Positions 30,590 to 39,011 of a stretch of 50,025 nucleotides of DNA are shown here, piece by piece. This DNA comes from Pseudomonas sp. AKS31 (lineage in GTDB: Bacteria; Pseudomonadota; Gammaproteobacteria; Pseudomonadales; Pseudomonadaceae), in the NCBI RefSeq assembly GCF_023634765.1, contig NZ_JAMLFX010000004.1:323394-373418 (forward strand). The letters run 5' to 3'. The number at the start of each line of letters is the position of its first letter. The first letter of the stretch is position 1. The notes under the pieces were generated by a model. That model was not told the origin of the DNA and made no database searches. It worked only from the letters and a program-made list of their open reading frames with translations. Both the position numbers and the translations under genes were made by a program.

Positions 30590-32002
30590 ATGTCAGTCGC
30601 CACCAGCCTTATCGAAGAGTCGTCGGCTCGGGTCACTTCGGCGCCGGCCGAAACGTTGTACCAGTTCAATGAATCGCCATTGCTGGCCCGGCAGGCCCAA
30701 CAGGAATCCAACGCCCGCAGCTACCCACGGCGCATTCCGCTGGCCCTGAAACGCGCCAAAGGCCTGTATGTCGAAGACGTCGAAGGGCGCACCTTCATTG
30801 ACTGTCTGGCCGGTGCCGGCACGCTGGCGCTGGGGCATAACCACCCGGTGGTGATCGAAGCGATCCAGCAGGTGTTGGCCGATGAGTTACCGCTGCACAC
30901 CCTCGACCTGACCACGCCGGTCAAGGATCAGTTCGTCCAGGATCTGTTCGGCCTGCTGCCACCCGCCCTGGCGGTGGAGGCGAAAATCCAGTTCTGCGGC
31001 CCGACCGGTACCGATGCCGTGGAAGCGGCGTTGAAGCTGGTGCGCACGGCGACCGGGCGCAGCACCGTGTTGTCGTTTTCCGGCGGTTACCACGGCATGA
31101 GCCAGGGCGCGCTCAGCCTGATGGGCAGCCTGGGACCGAAAAAGCCGCTGGGTGCGTTGCTCAGCAATGGCGTGCAGTTCATGCCGTTCCCGTATGACTA
31201 CCGTTGCCCGTTCGGTCTCGGCGGTGCGGCGGGGGTGAAAGCCAACCTTTGCTACCTGGATAACCTGCTCAACGACCCCGAGGCCGGCGTGCAATTGCCC
31301 GCAGCGGTGATCGTCGAAGCGGTGCAGGGCGAGGGCGGCGTGATTCCGGCGGACATCGAGTGGCTACGCGGCTTGCGCCGGATCACCGAGAAGGCCGGTG
31401 TGGCGCTGATCGTCGATGAGATCCAGAGCGGTTTCGCCCGCACCGGCAAAATGTTTGCCTTCGAACACGCCGGCATCACCCCGGATGTGGTGGTGTTGTC
31501 CAAAGCCATCGGCGGCAGCCTGCCGTTGGCCGTGGTGGTTTATCGCGACTGGCTCGACACCTGGCAGCCGGGCGCGCATGCCGGCACCTTCCGTGGCAAT
31601 CAGATGGCCATGGCGGCGGGGTCTGCGGTAATGCGTTATCTGGTTGAACACAAGGTCTGCGAACACGCCGCTGCCATGGGTGAACGCCTGAGTGAACACC
31701 TGCGCATCCTGCAACGGGACTTCCCGCAACTGGGCGATATTCGCGGTCGTGGCCTGATGCTCGGGGTTGAACTGGTCGAGCCGAACGGCACGCCGGATGC
31801 GCTTGGTCATCCGCCGGCGTTTGCGCGACTGGCGCCGCTGGTCCAGCGCGAATGCCTCAAGCGCGGGCTGATTCTGGAGTTGGGTGGTCGGCATGGCGCG
31901 GTGGTGCGTTTCCTGCCGCCACTGGTCATCACTGCCGCCGAAATCGATCGTGTGGCGGAAATCTTTGGCCGTGCTTTGGCCGCTGCCAGCGCTGCGCTGT
32001 AA
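30590..32002 (+). CDS. pvdH: L-2,4-diaminobutyrate:2-oxoglutarate 4-aminotransferase PvdH
   Basis: 470-residue class III PLP-dependent aminotransferase that makes L-2,4-diaminobutyrate from aspartate semialdehyde and glutamate, supplying the diaminobutyrate used by PvdL. Motifs: [15 protein letters not shown], the PLP phosphate region [41 protein letters not shown], and the Schiff-base lysine K305 in LSKAIGG. The ATG at 30590 follows tgagggg and starts [10 protein letters not shown]; the upstream GTG in frame is not supported. It is preceded by a perfect PvdS box and followed 83 bp later by the mbtH-like gene. Length and sequence match P. aeruginosa PvdH. Confidence 0.95.
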   Translation: MSVATSLIEESSARVTSAPAETLYQFNESPLLARQAQQESNARSYPRRIPLALKRAKGLYVEDVEGRTFIDCLAGAGTLALGHNHPVVIEAIQQVLADELPLHTLDLTTPVKDQFVQDLFGLLPPALAVEAKIQFCGPTGTDAVEAALKLVRTATGRSTVLSFSGGYHGMSQGALSLMGSLGPKKPLGALLSNGVQFMPFPYDYRCPFGLGGAAGVKANLCYLDNLLNDPEAGVQLPAAVIVEAVQGEGGVIPADIEWLRGLRRITEKAGVALIVDEIQSGFARTGKMFAFEHAGITPDVVVLSKAIGGSLPLAVVVYRDWLDTWQPGAHAGTFRGNQMAMAAGSAVMRYLVEHKVCEHAAAMGERLSEHLRILQRDFPQLGDIRGRGLMLGVELVEPNGTPDALGHPPAFARLAPLVQRECLKRGLILELGGRHGAVVRFLPPLVITAAEIDRVAEIFGRALAAASAAL

Positions 32003-32085
32003 ATTTTTCGCCGAGCCAAACGTTCTTTCTACATACCCGGCTGCACCCCGCGTGCAGCCCACCCTTACAACGATGGAGAACCAGC

Positions 32086-32310
32086 ATGACGTCAGTATTC
32101 GACCGCGAGGACATCCTCTTTCAGGTCGTGGTCAACCACGAAGAGCAATACTCGATCTGGCCGGACTACAAAGCCGTGCCGCAAGGCTGGCGCACCGTGG
32201 GCAAGAGCGGCCTGAAAAAGGAATGCCTGGCCTACATCGAAGAAGTCTGGACCGACATGCGTCCGCTGAGCCTGCGTCAGAAGATGGAAGCCCAGGCCGC
32301 CGCGCAATAA
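32086..32310 (+). CDS. MbtH-like NRPS helper protein
   Basis: 74-residue MbtH-family protein. The family signature is complete: [19 protein letters not shown], then the two conserved tryptophans continuing to [13 protein letters not shown]. MbtH proteins bind adenylation domains of peptide synthetases and aid their folding or activity; pyoverdine synthetases need one. It is 83 bp downstream of pvdH on the same strand, probably in one PvdS-driven transcript that ends at the terminator at 32328. P. aeruginosa has the same pvdH/mbtH neighbourhood (PA2412-PA2413). The ATG has a ggagaa site. Confidence 0.95.
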   Translation: MTSVFDREDILFQVVVNHEEQYSIWPDYKAVPQGWRTVGKSGLKKECLAYIEEVWTDMRPLSLRQKMEAQAAAQ

Positions 32311-32327
32311 GCAGCCGGGCAAAAACA

Positions 32328-32362
32328 AACCCGCTGGACTGGTGACAGTCAGCGGGTTTTTT
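32328..32362 (+). terminator. Rho-independent terminator of pvdH-mbtH
   Basis: Stem acccgctg-gact with loop ggtgac and returning agtc-agcgggt, one bulged G, followed by six T. It lies 18 bp after the mbtH-like stop. Confidence 0.88.
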
Positions 32363-32373
32363 CATGCCAGCAA

Positions 32374-32450
32374 AAAAGATCGCAGCCTTCGGCGGCTCCT
32401 ACAGTGCAGCGTTTACATCCTGTAGGAGCTGCCGAAGGCTGCGATCTTTT
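32374..32450. repeat. REPIN (family A) between mbtH-like gene and fpvF
   Basis: Inverted arms gatcgcagccttcggcggct and agctgccgaaggctgcgatc with one mismatch, flanked by aaaa/tttt, loop of about 20 bases. It fills the gap between two convergent operons, ending six bases before the fpvF stop. Confidence 0.92.
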
Positions 32451-32455
32451 GATCT

Positions 32456-33358
32456 TCAGCCCTTCAAGCCCTTGAGCAGCAAATCCACATTGCCTTCCAG
32501 CTCCGTCACCGGATCCGCCGCATCGGTACTCAACACCACCAGACGACTGCCTGACCCGGCAATTGCCGCTTTCACCGGCTCCGATGGCTGACGATGATGC
32601 AGCACCACCGCCACATCATTGTCTTTCAGCGTTGCCGTCAGTTGTTTCAGATCCTCCGGCGTCCACTCCGCATCAGGGCGTGGATCCTGGCCAACCAGCT
32701 CCAGATTCAGACTGCCGATCAGATAACCAAAGTGATCGCTCAAACTCATCACGCTCAGATTGTCGGCACTGGCCAACCGCGCCTCGCTGTCGGCGCTGAG
32801 TTTCAACAAGCGCTGCTTCAGCGTCGCCAGGTTCGCCTCGATCACAGGTTTGGCGCCCGGTGCCAGGCGCACCAGATCCGCCGCCATCACATCCGCCATG
32901 CGCCCCATGTTGTTGCTCGCCAGCCATGGCTGGCTGTTCAGACCATCAATCTGCAGATCCGGTTGCACGGCAATGCCCGGCAGGGCGCCGTCGACCGGGC
33001 GCGCCGCGTCGACTTCAACGATGCGGATATTGCTGCGGCGGGCGATCGGGTACAGCGGATCATCGGCCCACAGCGAGCGCACGCCAATCACCGCATCGGC
33101 GCCCGTTGCCAACTTGCTCAGCGCCGGGGCACCGCGACCGGTGAAATAAGCGCTCTGTCGGCTGCCCGGCAAGTTCGCCGGTGCCGCACGCTCGAGCTGG
33201 ACGTCAGTGCCTTTGAGCAGTACTTCGCCCAGGCCATAAGTGATTGGCAACGAGGCCAGCACTCGCAGCGGTTTAGCGTTTTCGGCGGCCATCACCGGCA
33301 TGCAGACCACGCCGCACAGGGTCATGGCCAAGGTCAGTTTGCGCAGTGAAAAAGTCAT
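32456..33358 (-). CDS. fpvF: Periplasmic metal-binding protein FpvF
   Basis: 300-residue cluster A-I (ZnuA-like) periplasmic binding protein with signal peptide (LTLAMTLCGVVCMPVMA). It lacks the histidine-rich loop of zinc binders; candidate ligand regions are SLSDHFGYL and VVLHHRQ. Known role in P. aeruginosa: FpvF (PA2410) and FpvC bind ferripyoverdine or the iron released from it in the periplasm. It is the last gene of the fpv operon, one base after the fpvE stop. Named by gene order fpvG-H-J-K-C-D-E-F, which is fully kept here. Confidence 0.88.
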   Translation of the reverse strand: MTFSLRKLTLAMTLCGVVCMPVMAAENAKPLRVLASLPITYGLGEVLLKGTDVQLERAAPANLPGSRQSAYFTGRGAPALSKLATGADAVIGVRSLWADDPLYPIARRSNIRIVEVDAARPVDGALPGIAVQPDLQIDGLNSQPWLASNNMGRMADVMAADLVRLAPGAKPVIEANLATLKQRLLKLSADSEARLASADNLSVMSLSDHFGYLIGSLNLELVGQDPRPDAEWTPEDLKQLTATLKDNDVAVVLHHRQPSEPVKAAIAGSGSRLVVLSTDAADPVTELEGNVDLLLKGLKG

Positions 33359-34258
33359 TTATCCAAGATTCCCTTTCAGACTCGGGACAACCCCGCGCGC
33401 AATGGCGGCGAGGGCGAAGGCAATGCCGGCGACCAGAATGATCGCGGCGCCGGATGGAATCGGCAGGTCAAACACTATTGGCGCAAGGATCCCGCACAGC
33501 GTGCTGACGGTGGCAATCAGCACCGAGCACCAGAAAAAGCCCTTGAGCGACTGGCTGAGCAAACGTGCCGCCGCCGCTGGAATCACCAGCAGCGCGCCGA
33601 CCAGAATCGCACCAATGACTTTCACCGCCGCGACGGTGATCAGCGTCACCAGAATCACGAACAGATAATCCAGGGTCTTCACCGCCACCCCGCGCACCGC
33701 CGCCAGTTGCGGGTTGAAACTGGCGAGCATGATGCGGTTGTACAGCGGCAAGGCCAGGGCCATGACCAGTGAACCGACGATGGCCAGTACCGCCAGATCG
33801 TTGCCGTTAACGGTCAGTACCGAGCCGAACAGCACGTTCTCGAGAATGTGCACGTTGATCTTGCCCGCGAGAATCAGCAGCAGACTCGCACCCAGCGCCA
33901 GCGACACCGAGAGGAACACGCCGATCAAGGTATCCGGCGCCAGGCCGGTGCGGTTGCGCAGGTAGTTAAGCAGGATGCCGAACAGCAGACAGTAGCCGAA
34001 CAGGCTGCCATACGGCCCGGTGTAAGGTTCGCCGAGCAGAATGCCGATGGCCACGCCGGTCAGCGCCGCGTGGCCCACCGCTTCGGAGAAGAACGCGAAG
34101 CGCTTGACCACCACCAGCGTGCCGAGGCCGCCTAGCACCGGACCGATCAACAAGCCGGCAAGCAACGCATTGACCACGAAACCGTAGGCCAGCGCTTCCG
34201 GCAGATACCCTGACGAGGCCCAGCCTTGAACCATCAAACGAAAGGCTTCGTAACTCAT
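33359..34258 (-). CDS. fpvE: Metal ABC transporter permease FpvE
   Basis: 299-residue integral membrane permease of the ZnuB/ABC-3 family with about eight to nine hydrophobic segments. The family sequence FFSEAVGHAALTGVAIG near residues 55-70 is the ATPase-coupling region. Together with FpvD it forms the inner-membrane ABC transporter that takes up iron released from pyoverdine. The start codon overlaps the fpvD stop. Residues 220-245 (AVKVIGAILVGALLVIPAAAARLL) are the highly conserved core of this permease family, split here across two helices. Confidence 0.9.
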   Translation of the reverse strand: MSYEAFRLMVQGWASSGYLPEALAYGFVVNALLAGLLIGPVLGGLGTLVVVKRFAFFSEAVGHAALTGVAIGILLGEPYTGPYGSLFGYCLLFGILLNYLRNRTGLAPDTLIGVFLSVSLALGASLLLILAGKINVHILENVLFGSVLTVNGNDLAVLAIVGSLVMALALPLYNRIMLASFNPQLAAVRGVAVKTLDYLFVILVTLITVAAVKVIGAILVGALLVIPAAAARLLSQSLKGFFWCSVLIATVSTLCGILAPIVFDLPIPSGAAIILVAGIAFALAAIARGVVPSLKGNLG

Positions 34259-35106
34259 CAGGCAGCGCTCCGTGGATGGGTCGAGAACAGCGTCAGCAGG
34301 CGTTCCGGAGTCAGCGCCTCTTGCGGCGTGGCATCGAACAGCACGCGGCGGTTAAGCCCGGTGACGCGGCTCGCCAGACGCCCGACTGCTTCCAGATCGT
34401 GCTCGATCCACAGCACGGTGATGCCCGCTGCACGCCAGTCGCCAAGCAGGCGTTCAAAGACTTGAATCCCGGCTTCATCGAGGGCCGACATCGGTTCATC
34501 CAGCACCAGCAATTGCGGCGCCGGAATCAAACCCTGGGCGAGCAGCACCCGCTGCCGCTCACCGCCGGACAGCGCGCCCATGCGGCGTTTGCGTTTGTCT
34601 TGCATGCCGACGCGTTCCAGCGCTTCACCAATGGCGCCGGCATGACGCTTGCTCAAGCCGAGAAACGCCGGGCGTCGCTGGCACATGGCAGCCATGAAAT
34701 CGTCGACGGTCATCGGCAGACCGCGATCAAATTCCAGTGCCTGCGGTACATAACCGATGGTGCCGGGTTCGCCGGGCCATTGCAGGCTGAGCTGGCCCTG
34801 ATGCGGCATTTGCCCGAGCAGGGTCTTGACCAGCGAACTCTTGCCGCCGCCGTTGGGGCCGACCAGGGCGTGCACGCTGCCGGGCTGCACCTGGAAGGTG
34901 ACGTTGTCGAGGATTGTCGTGCGACCGAGCGTCAGAGAGACTTCCGCAAAATCCAGAGTCGGTCCCAATCCTTGTGGGAGCGAGCCTGCTCGCGAATGCG
35001 GTGTGTCATTCGGTAAAGATGTTGGCTGGCCCGGCGTCTTCGCGAGGAGGCTCGCTCCCACAGGGGATTCGGTGTTTTCGCAGGAAAGGTTTTCTCTGGA
35101 AGTCAT
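34258..35106 (-). CDS. fpvD: Metal ABC transporter ATPase FpvD with REPIN-derived N-terminal insert
   Basis: 282-residue ABC ATPase. Walker A GPNGGGKSS, Q-loop YVPQALEFD, signature LSGGERQR, Walker B LLVLDEPM and the switch His (WIEHDLE) are all present, so it should hydrolyse ATP and power FpvE. The ATG at 35106 overlaps the fpvC TGA as ATGA, arguing that this is the original start. Residues about 15-45 (VGASLLAK ... SRAGSLPQ) are encoded by a 90-bp REPIN (34973-35062) that is in frame. The conserved fold begins near residue 50 (LDFAEVSLTLG). A TTG at about residue 47 (34967) could serve as an internal start, giving a protein without the insert. Confidence 0.9.
   Translation of the reverse strand: MTSRENLSCENTESPVGASLLAKTPGQPTSLPNDTPHSRAGSLPQGLGPTLDFAEVSLTLGRTTILDNVTFQVQPGSVHALVGPNGGGKSSLVKTLLGQMPHQGQLSLQWPGEPGTIGYVPQALEFDRGLPMTVDDFMAAMCQRRPAFLGLSKRHAGAIGEALERVGMQDKRKRRMGALSGGERQRVLLAQGLIPAPQLLVLDEPMSALDEAGIQVFERLLGDWRAAGITVLWIEHDLEAVGRLASRVTGLNRRVLFDATPQEALTPERLLTLFSTHPRSAA
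34973..35062. repeat. REPIN (gtgggagcgagc family) inside fpvD
   Basis: Inverted arms tgtgggagcgagcctgctcg and the partner gaggctcgctcccaca with cgcgaa ends facing inward. Length is 90 bp, exactly 30 codons, so it leaves the fpvD frame open. Confidence 0.92.
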
Positions 35107-36032
35107 GCGCCAGACTCCTGAATCGCCCGCACCACGGTGTTGAGGTTGCCGGTCATTTCCTTTTCGTACTTGTCGGCGGTGTATTCGCCGTAGGAAATGT
35201 GCGACAGCGGATACAGCTTGACGCCGGACTCACGCTGAATGGTCTCGACATAAGTGGACGGGAAATCCATCTCCGAGAAGATCACTTTCACGTCCAGTTC
35301 ACGCAGCTGGTCGATGGTCTTCTTCAACTGGCTTGGACTCGGTTCGATACCATGGGCCGGTTCGACCACGGCGGTCACTTCCAGGCCGAACTCACGCAGC
35401 AGATAGTCGTAAGCGGCATGCACCGTGGCCACGCGCAGTTCGGCGTTCGGCGCTTGAGTCAGCTTGGCCAGGGCATCGGCGCGCATCTGCCGCAGGCGTT
35501 TGCCGTAGGCGCGGGCGTTCTGGGTGTAGGTCTTGGCGTTGTCCGGATCGAGTTTGCCCAGCTCGCGGGCAATGTTGTTGACCTGAGCGATGGAAGCGCT
35601 GATCGACAGGAACGTATGCGGGTTCACCACTTTGCCGGCACCGCGCGCGGCAACCCCGGTGGCGGCGAGCAACGGCACGTTTTCGTTGGCTTCGATGGTC
35701 TTGATGTTCGGCGTTTCGCTGGCGGCGATCATGCGATCGGCAAAGTCGTCATGGCCGACGCCGTTGAGCACGATCACATCCAGCCCGCTGATGCGTTTGA
35801 TGTCCTCGGCCCGTGGCTCGTAGGCATGCGGATTGAAGCCGGCCGGGATCAGCGGCACCACCTCGGCCTTGTCGCCGACGATGTTCGCCACATAGCTGTA
35901 GTAAGGGTGCAGGGTGATGCCGATGCGCAGGCGTTTGCCCTGATCGGCGCTGGCCAGTGGACTCAGCAGGCAGGCACACAGGCCCACGAGAAACAAACGT
36001 AACAACGGACGGCGAGGCGATGAAATAAACAT
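35103..36032 (-). CDS. fpvC: Periplasmic metal-binding protein FpvC
   Basis: 309-residue cluster A-I periplasmic binding protein. Signal peptide at the start (LLRLFLVGLCACLLSPLASA). Metal-ligand candidates of the family are visible: H in GITLHPYYS, H in FNPHAYEPRAED, H in VVNPHTFLS, H in VHAAYDYLL with E/D later (FSEMDFPSTY). It is more ZnuA-like than FpvF. Known role: with FpvF it receives iron during pyoverdine recycling. I prefer the ATG at 36032 because the signal peptide starts there; a TTG at 36071 would overlap the fpvK stop but adds a proline-rich lead not typical of an export signal. Confidence 0.9.
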   Translation of the reverse strand: MFISSPRRPLLRLFLVGLCACLLSPLASADQGKRLRIGITLHPYYSYVANIVGDKAEVVPLIPAGFNPHAYEPRAEDIKRISGLDVIVLNGVGHDDFADRMIAASETPNIKTIEANENVPLLAATGVAARGAGKVVNPHTFLSISASIAQVNNIARELGKLDPDNAKTYTQNARAYGKRLRQMRADALAKLTQAPNAELRVATVHAAYDYLLREFGLEVTAVVEPAHGIEPSPSQLKKTIDQLRELDVKVIFSEMDFPSTYVETIQRESGVKLYPLSHISYGEYTADKYEKEMTGNLNTVVRAIQESGA

Positions 36033-36067
36033 GGGCAAACGGTCTTCTCTCGGAGGAGGGCGAGGAA

Positions 36068-36643
36068 TCAATGGCGATGTTCGCGGGTAACCCCGGCATC
36101 GTATTGCGCGACGATCTGTTTCCAGCCAGCAGCGGACAGTGCTGCCGCACTGAGTTGCGCTGGGGCTTGAGCGGCGGCATCACGATTGAGCCAGATGTCT
36201 GGCGCAGCCTTGTCATCGGCACTCAGCAGCATCACAAACGAACCAGCGACGGTCGGATTCTGGCTCTGACCGACATACGCGGTGTCCGCGAGCAATTGCC
36301 AGGCATGACCACCCCGGCTGACCGAACTTGCGTCCTGGGCAAACGGCGCAAACCCTTCGTCGGCCAGGTTCTGCGGTGTCGGCAAGGCTTGCTGTTCTTC
36401 GCGCAGCAAGCGGATTTCATCGAGGGTCACCCGCAGGTCGGCATAGATGCCTTGCTCGGCAGCACTGAGGTCGCGGCGTGCGTCGAGCTGGTTGGTCGCC
36501 ACTGGCTCTGGCTCATGGGAAACCCCGCGCCACGCGACCACGGCACCTGCGACCGCCAGAATCAACAGGCACAACAGCAGCACATTGAGGGTTTCATGAC
36601 CGGCACCTGCCGGACGTACGATTTGTCGGGTCGGCGTACTCAT
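36068..36643 (-). CDS. fpvK: FpvK, membrane-anchored periplasmic protein of pyoverdine-iron release
   Basis: 191 residues. One membrane segment (about 18-41, LNVLLLCLLILAVAGAVVAW) anchors a periplasmic domain of 150 residues with no motif I recognise from other families; it is predicted to be largely helical in its first half (ARRDLSAAEQGIYADLRVTLDEIRLL). Named by its position in the fpvGHJK series; in P. aeruginosa these four proteins help FpvG reduce iron in the periplasm. Overlaps fpvJ by ATGA at 36640-36643. Confidence 0.85.
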   Translation of the reverse strand: MSTPTRQIVRPAGAGHETLNVLLLCLLILAVAGAVVAWRGVSHEPEPVATNQLDARRDLSAAEQGIYADLRVTLDEIRLLREEQQALPTPQNLADEGFAPFAQDASSVSRGGHAWQLLADTAYVGQSQNPTVAGSFVMLLSADDKAAPDIWLNRDAAAQAPAQLSAAALSAAGWKQIVAQYDAGVTREHRH

Positions 36644-36981
36644 GGGGCTTCGATATCCGCTTGATCGATTTCCACCACGTGACCCGGACCTGCGTCGAAC
36701 AGCACGTAAAACTCACTGCCGGGTTTCTTGAACGTCAGTGTGGAATCGGCGCCGAGCTTGCCCGGCACCAGAATGGTTTCGTCGTAACCGATCACATCAA
36801 GGGTCACCCCCGGCGCGCCGCTGCCGTCGGAGAACCCGCCGGTGCATTTGATCTGTTCGGCGTCGATGGCTTTGCATTCACACATCGGGTTGTGAGCCAG
36901 CGCACTGGCACTGAAACCGGCGCACAGCACCAGCAGTGCAACCTTCAGGCACAAGCGGGAAGGGCGTTGAGAGCACGTCAT
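36640..36981 (-). CDS. fpvJ: FpvJ, small periplasmic protein
   Basis: 113 residues with a signal peptide (LKVALLVLCAGFSASALA) and a mature domain of about 85 residues. The mature start HNPMCECKAIDAEQIKCTGG has three close cysteines and a histidine, which could bind metal or form a disulfide. Named by operon position between fpvH and fpvK. Known role of the P. aeruginosa protein: periplasmic partner of the FpvG reductase system. Start overlaps fpvH stop. Confidence 0.87.
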   Translation of the reverse strand: MTCSQRPSRLCLKVALLVLCAGFSASALAHNPMCECKAIDAEQIKCTGGFSDGSGAPGVTLDVIGYDETILVPGKLGADSTLTFKKPGSEFYVLFDAGPGHVVEIDQADIEAP

Positions 36982-37520
36982 GGTTTGACTCCTTGTTTAT
37001 TCAGCCAGGCGAAGGTGGCGGGGGAGGCCTGACTCAGAGGGATCGAAGCCTGATGCATGCTGCCGTCCCAGCCTTCCATGGTGATCCACAGTTCGGCGTC
37101 GGGTCTGGTCTTCTCCGGGAACGGCATTTGCGTGCCCATGCGGTAAGGCGTGCCGAAGAAAATGCTGCCGGCGGCGCGCAGGCTGCGTGGCTTGCCGATG
37201 CGCAGATAGGTAGCTTTGACCTGTTCGACGCAGGCATCGCACAGGGCGGCGCTGAAGTCCTTCATGTAGCCGGCCGGGCCGGTGAGCACCGGCGCCTCGT
37301 TGCGCAATTCGGCCAGGCGCAGGCTCCATGGGCCGACCTGGATAGTGCCGATTTCGTGCTGACCCAGGCCGCTGTCACCGCGAAACAGCGAGGCGTCGGC
37401 GAAGTACTTGGGCATGAAACCCAGCGGAATCAACAGCAGCAGGACGTTGATGTGGAAGCGCCATTTATGCCAGAGACGCGCGAGTCGAGAGGGTTGAGCC
37501 TTGGTAGTGGATTTGCTCAC
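36978..37520 (-). CDS. fpvH: FpvH, membrane protein of pyoverdine-iron release
   Basis: 180 residues with one clear membrane segment (about 23-42, FHINVLLLLIPLGFMPKYFA) and a periplasmic domain containing two cysteines in AALCDACVEQVK. The segment GTIQVGPWSLRLAELRNEAPVLTGPAGYMKDF is characteristic of this small family. Overlaps fpvG by ATGA (37517-37520). Named by order in the fpv operon; the protein assists FpvG in P. aeruginosa. Confidence 0.87.
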   Translation of the reverse strand: MSKSTTKAQPSRLARLWHKWRFHINVLLLLIPLGFMPKYFADASLFRGDSGLGQHEIGTIQVGPWSLRLAELRNEAPVLTGPAGYMKDFSAALCDACVEQVKATYLRIGKPRSLRAAGSIFFGTPYRMGTQMPFPEKTRPDAELWITMEGWDGSMHQASIPLSQASPATFAWLNKQGVKP

Positions 37521-38716
37521 AGGCTGGCCTCCGAGGTTTCACGGCTCATGGCCGGTTGTGCCTTGAGGCGGGTTTTCTTGTCTTCGCGCTTCAATGCATT
37601 GGCGGTGGCCAGTGCAGTGCGTTTGGTCCAGATCAACAAGCCGCTGAGGATCATCATGCTCAGTATCAAACCGAAGAAGAACCAGATCAGCTTGATCCAG
37701 ATGCCGCCGAAATCGCCGGTGTGCAGCGGCCGCATGGACTCGGTGACGAACTCCAGCGACGAGCGATCGGACAGCAATCGTGACGCGGCGATGTCGCCGT
37801 TGTACGGGTTGAGCGTGGCGGTCTGGAACATCAGCGGATACCAGCCGCGCCCACCGACGCTCATGTGGCTGTAGGCATTGCCCGGCAGGCTGACGAAACT
37901 GGCTTCCAGCCCCGGAATCTTCTCTTGCGCGAGCTCGACGGCACGGTCCAGGCTGATCCTTGGCGGTGGCGTGCCGGCGGCAGAAATCGGCACGCTTTCA
38001 CGGGACATGGCCGGAATGATCGGCTCGCTGGAAATGGCGATCTGGTTGTCGAACAGAATTGCCCGAATCAGAAACCAGATCCCGGTGATGGAAATCACCG
38101 CAATGAACCAGATTGACCAGATACCGCACAAGCGGTGGAAGTCACCCCAGAAAATCCGCGCGCCGTGGCGCACGCGCAGGGTCGGACGCAGAAAACCTTT
38201 CCAGAAGCGCTTGTAGACCACCAGGCCGGTGATCAGCGACACCAGCATCGGCACGCCGAGAAACGACACCAGATACCAGCCCCAACTGAAACCGTTGGTG
38301 AACGGCACCAGCCACCAGCCGTGCAGGGCGCGGGTGAAAGCCTTGAAATCGAAAGTCGGCGCAGGGCCCTGAATCACCCCGGTGTAAGGGTTGACGTAGA
38401 CCGTCTGCGAACGGCCGTCCGGATAACTGACCGCAACGTCCAGGGCGAAGTGTGATTCGTCGGGGCGACTGATGCTTTCAACGAGGGTCTGCGGTTCGGC
38501 TTGCTTGATCGCCGCCATGATCTGGTCATAGCTGAGCAACGGCGCATCGTCCGCTGGCTGGCTGGCACGCATTTGCGGGTTGGCCAGCCAGACGATTTCC
38601 TGGCTGACCACCGCCAGGGTGCCGGTGACACAGACGATCAGGACAAAGAACCAGATCGGTAAGGCTAGCCAGCTATGAACGAGGAACCACAGTTTGGAGC
38701 GGGATTTCTTCGACAT
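37517..38716 (-). CDS. fpvG: FpvG, PepSY-domain inner-membrane iron reductase
   Basis: 399-residue PepSY-associated transmembrane protein. About four membrane spans (around 12-38, 140-165, 190-215, 345-370) and two PepSY-like periplasmic regions. Histidines at membrane edges (HSWLALP, LHGWW, DFHRLCG, LHTGDFGG) fit heme or iron ligands. Known role: FpvG reduces ferric iron bound to pyoverdine in the periplasm so that the siderophore can be recycled. First gene of the fpv operon. Upstream I find no perfect PvdS box; the nearest is TATAG-N16-CGT on the minus strand (38829-38806), with two mismatches in the first part. Confidence 0.9.
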   Translation of the reverse strand: MSKKSRSKLWFLVHSWLALPIWFFVLIVCVTGTLAVVSQEIVWLANPQMRASQPADDAPLLSYDQIMAAIKQAEPQTLVESISRPDESHFALDVAVSYPDGRSQTVYVNPYTGVIQGPAPTFDFKAFTRALHGWWLVPFTNGFSWGWYLVSFLGVPMLVSLITGLVVYKRFWKGFLRPTLRVRHGARIFWGDFHRLCGIWSIWFIAVISITGIWFLIRAILFDNQIAISSEPIIPAMSRESVPISAAGTPPPRISLDRAVELAQEKIPGLEASFVSLPGNAYSHMSVGGRGWYPLMFQTATLNPYNGDIAASRLLSDRSSLEFVTESMRPLHTGDFGGIWIKLIWFFFGLILSMMILSGLLIWTKRTALATANALKREDKKTRLKAQPAMSRETSEASL

Positions 38717-38805
38717 GATTGCGCGTCTTGATAGCGATGAAAGGGCGCGTGGCTACGGGCTTCGCAGCACGGCAGACCCCGAAAGGCCGAACGTGGCTTT
38801 TGCCT

Positions 38806-38829
38806 ACGCGAACGGCCTGCATCTCTATA
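38806..38829 (-). promoter_or_regulatory. Weak PvdS-type promoter candidate for fpvG
   Basis: Minus-strand TATAG, 16 bp, CGT. The spacing is right but only three of five bases match TAAAT. It would give a leader of about 80 nt before the fpvG start. Confidence 0.3.
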
Positions 38830-38907
38830 GGACGGATGAGCGAGGTAAATCCCGAAAGGTGATATGAAAGCAAATGTTTCCCAATTCCCCGATCAGCATA
38901 AAACCCT

Positions 38908-39002
38908 TGTGGGAGCGAGTCTGCTCGCGAAAGCGCCGGTTCAGTCACTTCACCCGTTGTCTGATCCATCGCATTCGCGAGCAGTCCAGGCCAGTCCAGG
39001 CC
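38908..39002. repeat. Degenerate REPIN with tandem 10-bp duplication
   Basis: The left half (ttgtgggagcgagtctgctc) belongs to the same family as the fpvD insert. The right half begins with gcattcgcgagcag but then breaks off into two exact tandem copies of agtccaggcc (38983-39002). It lies between fpvG and the glyoxalase-like gene. The rest of the 295-bp gap holds only the weak promoter candidate. Confidence 0.8.
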
Positions 39003-39011
39003 ATGAAATGC

